A stretch of DNA of 64,000 nt from an uncultured Litoreibacter sp. Its GTDB lineage: Bacteria > Pseudomonadota > Alphaproteobacteria > Rhodobacterales > Rhodobacteraceae. The notes beneath the pieces were generated by a model. It did no database searches and was not told the origin of the DNA. It worked only from the letters and a program-made list of their open reading frames with translations. Numbering within the stretch: the first letter of the stretch is position 1; each line of letters opens with the position of its first letter. The stretch covers positions 902,001 to 966,000 of the forward strand of contig CANNGL010000002.1 in NCBI GenBank assembly GCA_947504205.1. Reading direction: 5' to 3'. This document shows positions 44,163 through 52,222 of this stretch, in pieces. The position numbers were made by a program, and so were the translations under genes.

Positions 44163-46061
44163 ATGATCGAACTGATTAAAAATCTGAGCCGGCGTCAGAA
44201 GCGCATCATCCTGCTTGCTACAGATATAGTTCTGGTTCCTGTCGCTCTGATTTTTGCCTATGCGGTACAGGTTGTGCCACGCGCCCCGGTGGACGCACTC
44301 CAACACAGTGCACCGATCCTGCCCTATTTAATGATCTTAGCCGCTTTGACTTCAAACTGGCTGGGCATTCCTCGAATCCGGCTCAACGCTTACGAAATTC
44401 GTGCAATTGGTAAAACGGCAGTGCTCTCCGCATATCTGGTGCTTGGCGCCAGTATTTTGGCTGAGGTGGCTCTGGTTGGAACCGGACCACGCTTCTACAT
44501 CGTCTTCGGGCTGATCTATTTTCTGATGGGCGTTTCTTCGCGCCTCATCATGCGGGAGATTTTGATAGCACTCTATCGCCGCGCGAAACCAACAAGACGT
44601 GTTCTCATCTACGGTGCGGGCGCGACCGGCACGCAGCTCGCTCAAGCATTTGCGTCCCACGACACCATCGACCCGATTGCTTTCGTCGATGACAACTCCG
44701 CGCTGCAAGGTCTAACCGTCGCGGGATTGCCGGTTTATGCTTCTGTCAATATCAAGGACCTCGTAACCGAAAAGTCGATTGATCGCGTGCTTTTGGCTGT
44801 GCCTTCGCTTAGTCCTCCCAAGCAAATGCAGATCGCCAGACGTCTAGAAAAACTGGGGTTGGAAGTGCAGATGCTTCCCTCTTTTTCTCAGTTGATTGGC
44901 GAGGAAGCGCTTCTTGATAAACTAACGCCCGTTTCTGCAGGCAATTTTCTGGGGCGTGCGCAGGGCGAACATACAATTAACGACGGAATGCACGCATACA
45001 GACAAACCTATGGTCAAAAGACGGTTTTGGTGACAGGGGCTGGAGGATCGATAGGTTCAGAGATTTGTCGTCAGATATTGTCCTGCGCCCCCAAACGAGT
45101 CGTTCTTTTCGAACTGAGTGAGCTGGCGCTCTATACCGTGGAGATGGAAATCAGACAGCTCGCGGAAGATAGCGATATCGAGATCGTACCTATCTTGGGA
45201 TCTATTACCGACGAAGACCATGTGCGAAACGTTTTCACGACCCACAACGTAGAAGTCGTGCTACACGCCGCCGCCTATAAGCATGTCCCCCTTGTCGAAC
45301 AGAACCCACTTGCCGGACTCGCCAACAACGTTTTTGGAACTCAGGTCTTGGCGCGCGAAGCCGCCGAGAGCGGCGTTGAGCGCTTCATTCTAATATCTTC
45401 GGACAAAGCTGTCCGACCGACGAATGTCATGGGGGCGTCGAAACGCTTGGCCGAGCTTGTTGTCCAGGATTTGGCAACCCGCAGCACCGGTACGCTCTTC
45501 TCAACAGTGCGTTTTGGGAACGTCCTTGGCTCTTCTGGCTCGGTCGTTCCCCTCTTTCAGGACCAGATATCACGCGGCGGCCCCGTTACGCTGACGCATG
45601 ACAATGTCACACGCTATTTCATGACAATTCAGGAAGCGGTGCATCTGGTGCTAATGGCAGGGTCTTTTGCCGAAGGTGGAGAGGTGTTTGTGCTGGACAT
45701 GGGCCGCCCGGTACCGATCCGCGATCTTGCAAGACAAGTTATCGAGGCGGCGGGATATTCAGTCCGAGATGAGCGTCATCCGGAGGGAGATATTGAGATT
45801 ATCATCACTGGTCTACGCCCAGGTGAGAAACTGCACGAAGAGCTAACTCTTCGAAAGGGACAAGTCGCGACAGACCACGAAAAAATATTCTCGGTACGCG
45901 AAGAATTCTTATCCGAGATCGAGATCGCATCCGCGATGCGCGCTCTGAGGGCAGCTATCTCGTCCCGCGATACAGAAGCCGCTTTATCCGTCATCAAACG
46001 CTGGGTTGAAGGGCAAGGCGCTGAGACGTCGACAAATGTCAGTGCAGAGCCACTGAATTAG
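44163..46061 (+). CDS. polysaccharide biosynthesis nucleotide-sugar 4,6-dehydratase (WbpM/FlaA1/CapD-like)
   Basis: 632 residues. Four N-terminal membrane helices (about 15-115) are followed by a CoA-binding-like Rossmann domain (VLIYGAGATGTQLAQAF) and a C-terminal SDR domain (TGAGGSIGSEICRQI). SSDKAVRPTNVMGASKR has Met in place of the SDR Tyr (MxxxK), the hallmark of UDP-GlcNAc C6-dehydratases of the WbpM group. HAAAYKHVPLVE and GGEVFVLDMG are family blocks. It makes UDP-4-keto-6-deoxy-GlcNAc, precursor of bacillosamine, QuiNAc or FucNAc. With the PglC-like transferase it probably builds the first sugar of a repeat. Confidence 0.93.
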   Translation: MIELIKNLSRRQKRIILLATDIVLVPVALIFAYAVQVVPRAPVDALQHSAPILPYLMILAALTSNWLGIPRIRLNAYEIRAIGKTAVLSAYLVLGASILAEVALVGTGPRFYIVFGLIYFLMGVSSRLIMREILIALYRRAKPTRRVLIYGAGATGTQLAQAFASHDTIDPIAFVDDNSALQGLTVAGLPVYASVNIKDLVTEKSIDRVLLAVPSLSPPKQMQIARRLEKLGLEVQMLPSFSQLIGEEALLDKLTPVSAGNFLGRAQGEHTINDGMHAYRQTYGQKTVLVTGAGGSIGSEICRQILSCAPKRVVLFELSELALYTVEMEIRQLAEDSDIEIVPILGSITDEDHVRNVFTTHNVEVVLHAAAYKHVPLVEQNPLAGLANNVFGTQVLAREAAESGVERFILISSDKAVRPTNVMGASKRLAELVVQDLATRSTGTLFSTVRFGNVLGSSGSVVPLFQDQISRGGPVTLTHDNVTRYFMTIQEAVHLVLMAGSFAEGGEVFVLDMGRPVPIRDLARQVIEAAGYSVRDERHPEGDIEIIITGLRPGEKLHEELTLRKGQVATDHEKIFSVREEFLSEIEIASAMRALRAAISSRDTEAALSVIKRWVEGQGAETSTNVSAEPLN

Positions 46062-46073
46062 ATAGTCAAAGAA

Positions 46074-46100
46074 AAACCCCGGCTCGCAGCGCCGGGGTTT
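46074..46100. terminator. bidirectional Rho-independent terminator
   Basis: AAACCCCGGC 46074-46083 pairs with GCCGGGGTTT 46091-46100 around TCGCAGC, with A-run before and T-run after. It serves the dehydratase gene (plus) and the peroxiredoxin gene (minus). Confidence 0.92.
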
Positions 46101-46123
46101 CGATTACTTAACGAAGTCAGAAA

Positions 46124-46774
46124 TCAGGACGGTGCTTTAACCTTGCGAAGGTAAGGCAGTACAACTTCGACTTCACCGAACTTCGCTTCGGCATCTTCTG
46201 TTGATACCGCAGGAGGCACAATCACATCCTGGCCGACCTGCCAGTTCGCAGGTGTCGCAACACCCTTCGCTGACATCTGCAAGCCATCCAGCGCACGGAT
46301 GATCTCGGCAAAGTTCCGACCAACCGTCATGGGGTAGGTCATCATCAGCTTTACCTGCTTGTCAGGGCCGATGATGAAGACTGAACGCACTGTTGCGCTA
46401 TCAGCAGGCGTCCGACCATCAGGCAAAACGTATTCTGATGGCAGCATATCAAAGGCTTTGGCCATTTCCAGACCATCATCTGCAACGATTGCGAAATTGG
46501 CAGCGGCACCGCCAACCATCTCGATATCTCGTTTCCACTTCACATGATCTTCTACACCATCAACCGAGACACCTAGCACTTTGGTATCGCGCTTCGCCCA
46601 TTCGTCCGCGAGCTGGGCAACAGCACCGAATTCCGTCGTGCAAACCGGTGTGAAGTCCTTCGGATGCGAAAAGATAACGGCCCAACTGTCGCCTACCCAA
46701 TCGTGCAGGCTGATGTCCCCTTGATCGGTGGTTACATTCAAATTTGGGATTGTATCGTTAATGCGTAAACCCAT
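46124..46774 (-). CDS. 1-Cys peroxiredoxin (Prx6 family)
   Basis: 216 residues. The peroxidatic motif PKDFTPVCTTEF places Cys45. The Prx6-type C-terminal arm is present (GRNFAEIIRALDGLQ, then WQVGQDVIVPP), and no resolving Cys is seen at the usual 2-Cys position. It reduces hydrogen peroxide and alkyl or lipid hydroperoxides in the cytoplasm. AAAGGACACGCC precedes the ATG. It is divergent from the aldehyde dehydrogenase across 195 bases. Confidence 0.95.
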   Translation of the reverse strand: MGLRINDTIPNLNVTTDQGDISLHDWVGDSWAVIFSHPKDFTPVCTTEFGAVAQLADEWAKRDTKVLGVSVDGVEDHVKWKRDIEMVGGAAANFAIVADDGLEMAKAFDMLPSEYVLPDGRTPADSATVRSVFIIGPDKQVKLMMTYPMTVGRNFAEIIRALDGLQMSAKGVATPANWQVGQDVIVPPAVSTEDAEAKFGEVEVVLPYLRKVKAPS

Positions 46775-46969
46775 GGCGTGTCCTTTCGTGGAATACTCTC
46801 TTCTGTGATATACGCCTCCGCGCCCGACTTTTACAGACCTGCCGCTATTTCTGCTTCGGACAAATGAGTGTCGCTGTTTTTCTGAGCCTTGTCGTGCCTG
46901 CTATGTAACCTCATATCCGATTACACTAAGAGGTAGCTAAACCGCACATACCAGAATCAGGAGCCTATT

Positions 46970-48394
46970 ATGAACAACGCCAAGAATTTCTACATCAACG
47001 GCTCATGGGTCGCACCCGCAAGCGCGAATGATTTCGACGTCATAAATCCTTCGAACGAAGAGGTTTGCGAAACCATCTCCTTAGGCTCTGAAGCCGATAC
47101 AAACGCCGCAGTGGCCGCAGCCCGCGCGGCATTCGACGGCTGGTCGCAAACCCCCAAGGATGAGCGCCTCAAACTGCTAAACCGCCTGTCTGAGGTCTAC
47201 AACGACCGCCAGGAGGAAATGGCGCAAGCAATCTCGCTCGAAATGGGCGCTCCGCAGGACCTCGCCCGTGCCCAGCAAGTTGGTGCTGGATCATGGCACA
47301 TGGGTGGCTTTCTCAAAGCATTCGAAAAATTCGAATTTGATCGCATGTTCACCGATACCGAAGCCACGCTTTATGAGCCTATCGGTGTCTGCGCGCTGAT
47401 CACACCATGGAATTGGCCGATGAACCAAATCGTGTTGAAAGCGATCCCAGCTATGGCGGTTGGATGCACCATGATTTTGAAGCCTTCCGAAATCGCCCCG
47501 CTTTCCGGCATTCTGTTCGCCGATTTTGTAGATGAAGCCGGCTTCCCCAAGGGCGTCTTTAACATGGTGAATGGTGATGGGCCTGGCGTTGGTTCACAGC
47601 TTTCCGCGCATCCCGAGGTTGACATGGTTTCCTTTACAGGATCCTCGCGCGCGGGGATCGCCATCTCCAAAGCCGCTGCAGACACGCTTAAGCGCGTCTC
47701 GTTGGAGTTGGGCGGCAAAGGTGCCAATATCATCTTCGCTGACGCTGACGAGAAGGCTGTGACCAATGGTGTTATCCGATGTTTCCGCAACACTGGCCAA
47801 TCGTGCAACGCACCAACACGTATGCTCGTCGAGCGGTCCCGCTATGACGAAGCGGTTGAACAGGCTACCGAGATGGCCAACAAGACATCCGTTGGACCTG
47901 CGTCAGAAGAAGGTCGTCACATTGGCCCATTGGTCAGCCAGATGCAGTTTAACAAGGTGCAAGGTCTGATTGAGCAGGGCATAAAGGAAGGGGCTAATCT
48001 CGTTGCAGGGGGTCCTGGTCGTCCAGAGAATCTGAACCGCGGATATTACTGCCGTCCAACGGTCTTTGCTGACGTGACACCCGATATGGAAATCTACAAG
48101 CAGGAGATTTTTGGCCCCGTTCTGTCGATCATGCCCTTCGATGACGAAGCCCATGCTGTGGCCTTGGCCAACGACACGCCTTACGGTCTGACAAACTATA
48201 TCCAAACCGAGGATCAGGAAAAGCGTCGCCGGGTCGCGCGTAAACTGCGTTCTGGCATGGTCGAAACTAACGGTAGCGGGTTCGCTCAAGGTTCACCGTT
48301 TGGCGGATACAAGCAATCCGGCAACGGCCGTGAGGGCGGCATCTTCGGTCTCGAAGAATTTCTTGAAATCAAAGCTGTCAGCGCTTGGAACTAA
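46970..48394 (+). CDS. NAD(P)-dependent aldehyde dehydrogenase family protein
   Basis: 474 residues. It starts NFYINGSWV and INPSNEEVCETISLG. LITPWNWPMNQI and FTGSSRAGIAISKAA are cofactor-binding blocks, Glu246 is in LELGGKGANI, and the nucleophile is Cys279 in NTGQSCNAPTRM. KQEIFGPVLSIMPF and PFGGYKQSGNGREGG complete the family pattern. It oxidises an aldehyde to the acid; closeness to betaine-aldehyde or phenylacetaldehyde types cannot be read from this. Own promoter expected in the divergent region. Confidence 0.93.
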   Translation: MNNAKNFYINGSWVAPASANDFDVINPSNEEVCETISLGSEADTNAAVAAARAAFDGWSQTPKDERLKLLNRLSEVYNDRQEEMAQAISLEMGAPQDLARAQQVGAGSWHMGGFLKAFEKFEFDRMFTDTEATLYEPIGVCALITPWNWPMNQIVLKAIPAMAVGCTMILKPSEIAPLSGILFADFVDEAGFPKGVFNMVNGDGPGVGSQLSAHPEVDMVSFTGSSRAGIAISKAAADTLKRVSLELGGKGANIIFADADEKAVTNGVIRCFRNTGQSCNAPTRMLVERSRYDEAVEQATEMANKTSVGPASEEGRHIGPLVSQMQFNKVQGLIEQGIKEGANLVAGGPGRPENLNRGYYCRPTVFADVTPDMEIYKQEIFGPVLSIMPFDDEAHAVALANDTPYGLTNYIQTEDQEKRRRVARKLRSGMVETNGSGFAQGSPFGGYKQSGNGREGGIFGLEEFLEIKAVSAWN

Positions 48395-48406
48395 GTTAGC
48401 TAAATA

Positions 48407-48430
48407 GGAGGCGGCATCGTCGCCGCCTCC
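48407..48430. terminator. GC-rich hairpin after the aldehyde dehydrogenase
   Basis: GGAGGCGGC 48407-48415 pairs with GCCGCCTCC 48422-48430, loop ATCGTC. No U-tract follows, so it may be a Rho-linked or stabilising hairpin. Confidence 0.4.
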
Positions 48431-48512
48431 CAGAATGCACTGCTTACGAAGGAACAATCGGGCTGGAATGGGGACCGACCGCTCCTAAGCGGGCAAAGCG
48501 CCGTCAAAATAG

Positions 48513-48908
48513 TTATTCAGGATGACCGGTACTTTGCGGAGCATCATCGCAAATCTCGTACCAGGAAGGTTTTTCGCCAACGAATTCGTGCGACTGATTT
48601 TTCATGTCGATTTCATCATCGAGAGCATTTGCGGCTATCGGAAAACTATCTTCATCAGACAGTATTTCACCTAGAGAGCTGCCGCAGGTTTCGCAGAAAC
48701 ATCGGTCATAGTTATAAGGTTTGGTTGCCTTGAAAGACCGAACTTTCTCTTTTCCCTGAAGCCAAGTCAGACTGTCTTTCTTAACAAACACGATAGTACT
48801 CGCACCAACCTTTCGGCACCTTGAACAGTGGCAGGTGCCCATGAATGTCGGCTTTTCGGACAATCCAAATCTGACGGCACCACAACAGCAGCTCCCAGAG
48901 ATAGTCAT
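48513..48908 (-). CDS. GFA-family (CENP-V/GFA) zinc protein
   Basis: 131 residues from ATG 48908, chosen because GGAG lies before it; the longer frame to 48950 has no better site. It shows the two-zinc GFA fold: GSCCCGAVRF (Cys7-Cys9), GTCHCSRCRK (Cys26, 28, 31) and RCFCETCGSSL (Cys70, 72, 75). The family is named for glutathione-dependent formaldehyde activation, a reaction now doubted for many members. It stands alone near the endonuclease/phosphatase gene. A second paralogue is at 58529-58912. Confidence 0.88.
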   Translation of the reverse strand: MTISGSCCCGAVRFGLSEKPTFMGTCHCSRCRKVGASTIVFVKKDSLTWLQGKEKVRSFKATKPYNYDRCFCETCGSSLGEILSDEDSFPIAANALDDEIDMKNQSHEFVGEKPSWYEICDDAPQSTGHPE

Positions 48909-49088
48909 GACGGTCTCCATTCTGATATTGCCCAAATAAAATTGGAACATAACATGAACAACTCTAGATGCAATGTACTCTTAACTCGACATTCAGCCTA
49001 TCCGGGATCGCCAACGAGCTTGGTTAGGCTGAAAGCACATTCTGGTCATGGAACAAACAAGCTCGTGGAAGGAGACACTGCCAAAACT

Positions 49089-49889
49089 CTAAAGTGTTAG
49101 GATCAGAGGGCAGTGGTCTGACACTTCTGGATCGTAAATTACTTGAAAATCCTGAACGTCATCTTCGCGATTGATCAGCATATAATCCGCAAATTTCTCT
49201 GTCTTTTTGTAGTGAGAATTTCGAGTACTGGTAAACCCTCGCTGCGTCACCAACTCAACCATTCCAACATCCCTGAGAATGGTAAAAGTTTCGCTATCCG
49301 GCCTGACGTTAAAATCGCCACAAACGATCGAGATATCATCACCTTGGGATACCTGCCCCGACAACTCAAGCAGCCTCTTGGCTTGGATGGCACGCTCTGG
49401 TGTGTCCATCTTTCCATTAAGATCGCGCAGACCGTGCATATGTGTGATGCTTACAGCGCGGTCGTATTTATAGTCATAAACCCTGACCGCGTGCGCACTT
49501 CGGGAGCGCGGATGCTCGCCATATCCCACTGGCGAATACTCCTTGTGAACAAAGCTCTGCGCTTGCTCAATAATCGGAAAGGACTTGTGAACGAATGTAG
49601 CAAGCCCCCATTGCGAAGGAATTGATTTCTCGCCATCCCAAAGAACACCCTGTGCGGCTGGACAGAATGTTGCCACGTGATCTGGCAGGGCACCGCATAC
49701 ATCACGAAAGAAATTTGCTCGCTGGGGCAGAACGTGGTCGCCATCGCGATAGGTTAGCCAATCCTTGCTGCTTTCTGGAGTGTGAACCACTTCTTGAAGA
49801 CACAAGATATCAGGTGCGGAAGAAGCGACATACGGGAGCAATTCGCCGTACAGCTTTCCGCCCCATCCGTTCAAACACATAACCTGCAA
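49089..49889 (-). CDS. endonuclease/exonuclease/phosphatase (EEP) family protein
   Basis: 266 residues. It shows the EEP metal-catalytic series: NGWGGK at the start, LCLQEVV with Glu37, MHGLRDLNGK, CGDFNVRPDS and the final SDHCPLILTL (Asp-His). The family includes DNA repair nucleases, sphingomyelinases and lipid phosphatases; no signal peptide is present, so it works in the cytoplasm. The substrate is undetermined. Divergent from the VOC protein gene. Confidence 0.88.
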   Translation of the reverse strand: MQVMCLNGWGGKLYGELLPYVASSAPDILCLQEVVHTPESSKDWLTYRDGDHVLPQRANFFRDVCGALPDHVATFCPAAQGVLWDGEKSIPSQWGLATFVHKSFPIIEQAQSFVHKEYSPVGYGEHPRSRSAHAVRVYDYKYDRAVSITHMHGLRDLNGKMDTPERAIQAKRLLELSGQVSQGDDISIVCGDFNVRPDSETFTILRDVGMVELVTQRGFTSTRNSHYKKTEKFADYMLINREDDVQDFQVIYDPEVSDHCPLILTL

Positions 49890-50024
49890 AGCCTTGGCCT
49901 CTTTTCAACTCATCCGACCCGACTGTCGCGGCACTTAGATGAAAGTTCAATGCGAGCCTCAAGCTGTTCTTTGAACAACCCAGAGGATCAACTATCTTCT
50001 ATTCACATCAACCGGAGTTGCATG

Positions 50025-50603
50025 ATGCGAAAAATTCAGGCTCAGGGTGTCCACCATATTACTTTGATGGGCGCGGACAGACAGACATCAATTGACTTCT
50101 GGGAAGGGGTCATGGGGATGCCATTTGTCTTCGATCAGCCAAACCTCGATGATCCAGACGAGGGGCATCTGTACTTTGACCCTGGAGATGGACGTCTCAT
50201 AACGATTTTTACCAACGAAAACCGCAAACCCGCGCATGATCGCACCCCCACAGACGCTGGCTGCGTGCATCATCTGGCGATCAATGTCAGCCTCGCTACA
50301 TTTCGGCAAATCGCAGAGCGGCTAGATGCACTTGGTATTTCGCACTCAGGTCATAAGGATCGTGGGTTCATGGATTCGATCTACTTCAAGGATCCTTTGG
50401 GATTTCTTATCGAATGTGCGTGCTACAAATTCGAGCCACCGACAGGCTGCACCTATGCTGATGTAATGATCGAGGCACATCAAAGGCGCGTGGCAGCGGG
50501 CGACTACAATATTGATGAAGTGCATTTGGCCGACGCCATTGAGCACTTGGCCCATCAACGTCCTTCGCTTTCCAAAGATCGTTCGCCCAAAAATCCCTAC
50601 TGA
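50025..50603 (+). CDS. VOC-family (glyoxalase/ring-cleaving dioxygenase-like) protein
   Basis: 192 residues from ATG 50025, seven bases after GGAG at 50014-50017; ATG 50022 is also possible. A first VOC module begins VHHITLMGADRQTSIDFWEGV, and a second CVHHLAINVSLATFRQIAERL, with FKDPLGFLIECACY holding the last metal-ligand Glu. Such proteins are metal enzymes of glyoxalase, dioxygenase or resistance type. It resembles hydroquinone/ring-cleavage dioxygenase-like members; substrate unproven. Single-gene unit. Confidence 0.85.
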   Translation: MRKIQAQGVHHITLMGADRQTSIDFWEGVMGMPFVFDQPNLDDPDEGHLYFDPGDGRLITIFTNENRKPAHDRTPTDAGCVHHLAINVSLATFRQIAERLDALGISHSGHKDRGFMDSIYFKDPLGFLIECACYKFEPPTGCTYADVMIEAHQRRVAAGDYNIDEVHLADAIEHLAHQRPSLSKDRSPKNPY

Positions 50604-50657
50604 GCAATCTAGTCGCTCCGGGCCCGAACACTCAGCTTCGACTACAATTTGGTGGGG

Positions 50658-51299
50658 TTAGAACGGTGCTTTGGCACGGAACGACATACCATGGCCCCCA
50701 TTAGGATGGCGTAATCGCAACTCCTCCGCATGCAACATCATGCGGGGGTATGCCTCGGGATTTTCCGAGTAAAACCTGTCCCCTAAAATTGGATGACCCA
50801 GTTCTTTCATGTGTACGCGAAGTTGATGAGATCGTCCGGTTTTCGGCATGAGGCGCATACGAGTGGTGTCGCCTTCGGTGCGCAATCTACGCCATTCTGT
50901 AATGGCTTCTTTCCCAGTCTCGTAGTTGACATGCTGCAGCGGTCGATTAGGCCAATCCACAATCAGGGGCAGATCAACAATACCTTGCTTGTCCTCAACG
51001 CTTCCATGAACTCGCGCGACGTAGGTTTTCTTTGTCATGCGTTTTTCAAACTGCAATCCAAGATGGCGCTGCGCAGCTTTGGTCTGGGCGAACACCATAA
51101 CACCGGACGTGTCACGATCCAGACGATGGATCAACAATGCAGTCGGAAAAGCCTTCTGCACCCGAGCGATTAGGCAATCAGCCAGATGCGCCCCTTTTCC
51201 CGGCACAGATAAAAGCCCTTCGGGCTTGTCGACCACAAGTAGTTCGGCATCCTCATGCAAGATATCAAGCGGGCCGGTGGGAGGGTTATAATCATCCAT
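50658..51299 (-). CDS. RluA-family pseudouridine synthase
   Basis: 213 residues from ATG 51299, which overlaps the upstream RarD stop (51292-51294) by eight bases. The catalytic HRLDRDTSGVMVF places Asp61. VVDKPEGLLSVPGK and PKTGRSHQLRVHM are family blocks. It lacks an S4 domain, so it is of the RluA rather than RluC/RluD kind, and probably isomerises a uridine in 23S rRNA and/or tRNA. The last gene of the minus-strand cluster. Confidence 0.92.
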   Translation of the reverse strand: MDDYNPPTGPLDILHEDAELLVVDKPEGLLSVPGKGAHLADCLIARVQKAFPTALLIHRLDRDTSGVMVFAQTKAAQRHLGLQFEKRMTKKTYVARVHGSVEDKQGIVDLPLIVDWPNRPLQHVNYETGKEAITEWRRLRTEGDTTRMRLMPKTGRSHQLRVHMKELGHPILGDRFYSENPEAYPRMMLHAEELRLRHPNGGHGMSFRAKAPF

Positions 51300-52185
51300 G
51301 GCGTTGTCGCCACATTGACAATGTATAAAGCACCAACCCAATCCAGATCAGCGGAAAAGCAATTGCGCGCGCTACGCCAAATGGCTCGTTAAACACAAAC
51401 ACCGCCACCAAGAAAATCATGGTCGGAGCGATGTATTGCAGAACCGCTATTGTGGTAAGCCTCAGTCGTTTGGCTCCGTTTGCGTAAAGGATAAGGGGGA
51501 CGGCTGTGACAATCCCACATCCCATAAGCAGCCAAGTGTCCGCTGCAAAATGACTGGTGCCCGTGCGTTCAAGATATATCCAGTAGGCTATCGCGGCCGG
51601 GGTCAGCATCAACACTTCGAGAAGGAAGCCTTGATTGGGGCCGATTGGCAGCGATTTCTTGAAGAAGGCATAAAACCCCCACGAGATCGTCAGCGCCAGC
51701 GCAATCCAAGGTAAGCGCCCTGCATCAATGGTCAGTATCAGGACTGCCACGGCGGCGAACCCGATAGCTATCCACTGCAAACGTGCCAGTTTCTCGCCCA
51801 ACAACACGGCGCCAAGCAAGACGCTGAAAAGCGGGTTGATGTAATAGCCCAACGCACCTTCCAAGGCATTCCCGCTAGCGATTGCAAAGATGTAGATACC
51901 CCAGTTAATCGAGACCAAAACCGCCGTCACGCAGGCCATTGCCAGCATAGACGGCGTGGTCAGAGCAATGCGGATGTCTTTCGTTCGGCCGAGTGCGATA
52001 AGTACCGCAGCGGCAACCGGTACCGACCAGACAACGCGATGCACTACCACTTCAACCGGAGAGATATGGGAAAGCGCTTTAAGATAAAGCGGCAGGAAGC
52101 CCCAAAGAAAATAGGCGGAAATCGCGAAGCCCAGGCCAGACACGCTGTCTTCATTTTTTTGGGTTATTTCTGGGGATCCGCTCAT
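51292..52185 (-). CDS. rarD: EamA-family transporter (RarD-like)
   Basis: 297 residues from ATG 52185; a TTG at 52203 in frame is less likely. About ten membrane helices. FLWGFLPLYLKALSHI and VVVHRVVWSVP match RarD, as do ALGYYINPLFSVLLG and TTIAVLQYIAPTMIFLV. RarD is a drug/metabolite-superfamily permease of unknown substrate. It starts 38 bases after the flavoenzyme gene stop and overlaps rluA-like gene, so it is part of the minus-strand cluster. Confidence 0.9.
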   Translation of the reverse strand: MSGSPEITQKNEDSVSGLGFAISAYFLWGFLPLYLKALSHISPVEVVVHRVVWSVPVAAAVLIALGRTKDIRIALTTPSMLAMACVTAVLVSINWGIYIFAIASGNALEGALGYYINPLFSVLLGAVLLGEKLARLQWIAIGFAAVAVLILTIDAGRLPWIALALTISWGFYAFFKKSLPIGPNQGFLLEVLMLTPAAIAYWIYLERTGTSHFAADTWLLMGCGIVTAVPLILYANGAKRLRLTTIAVLQYIAPTMIFLVAVFVFNEPFGVARAIAFPLIWIGLVLYTLSMWRQRHG

Positions 52186-52222
52186 GCCGCCATTAGGCAG
52201 CAAGCTGTTCCAAGCGCAAGCC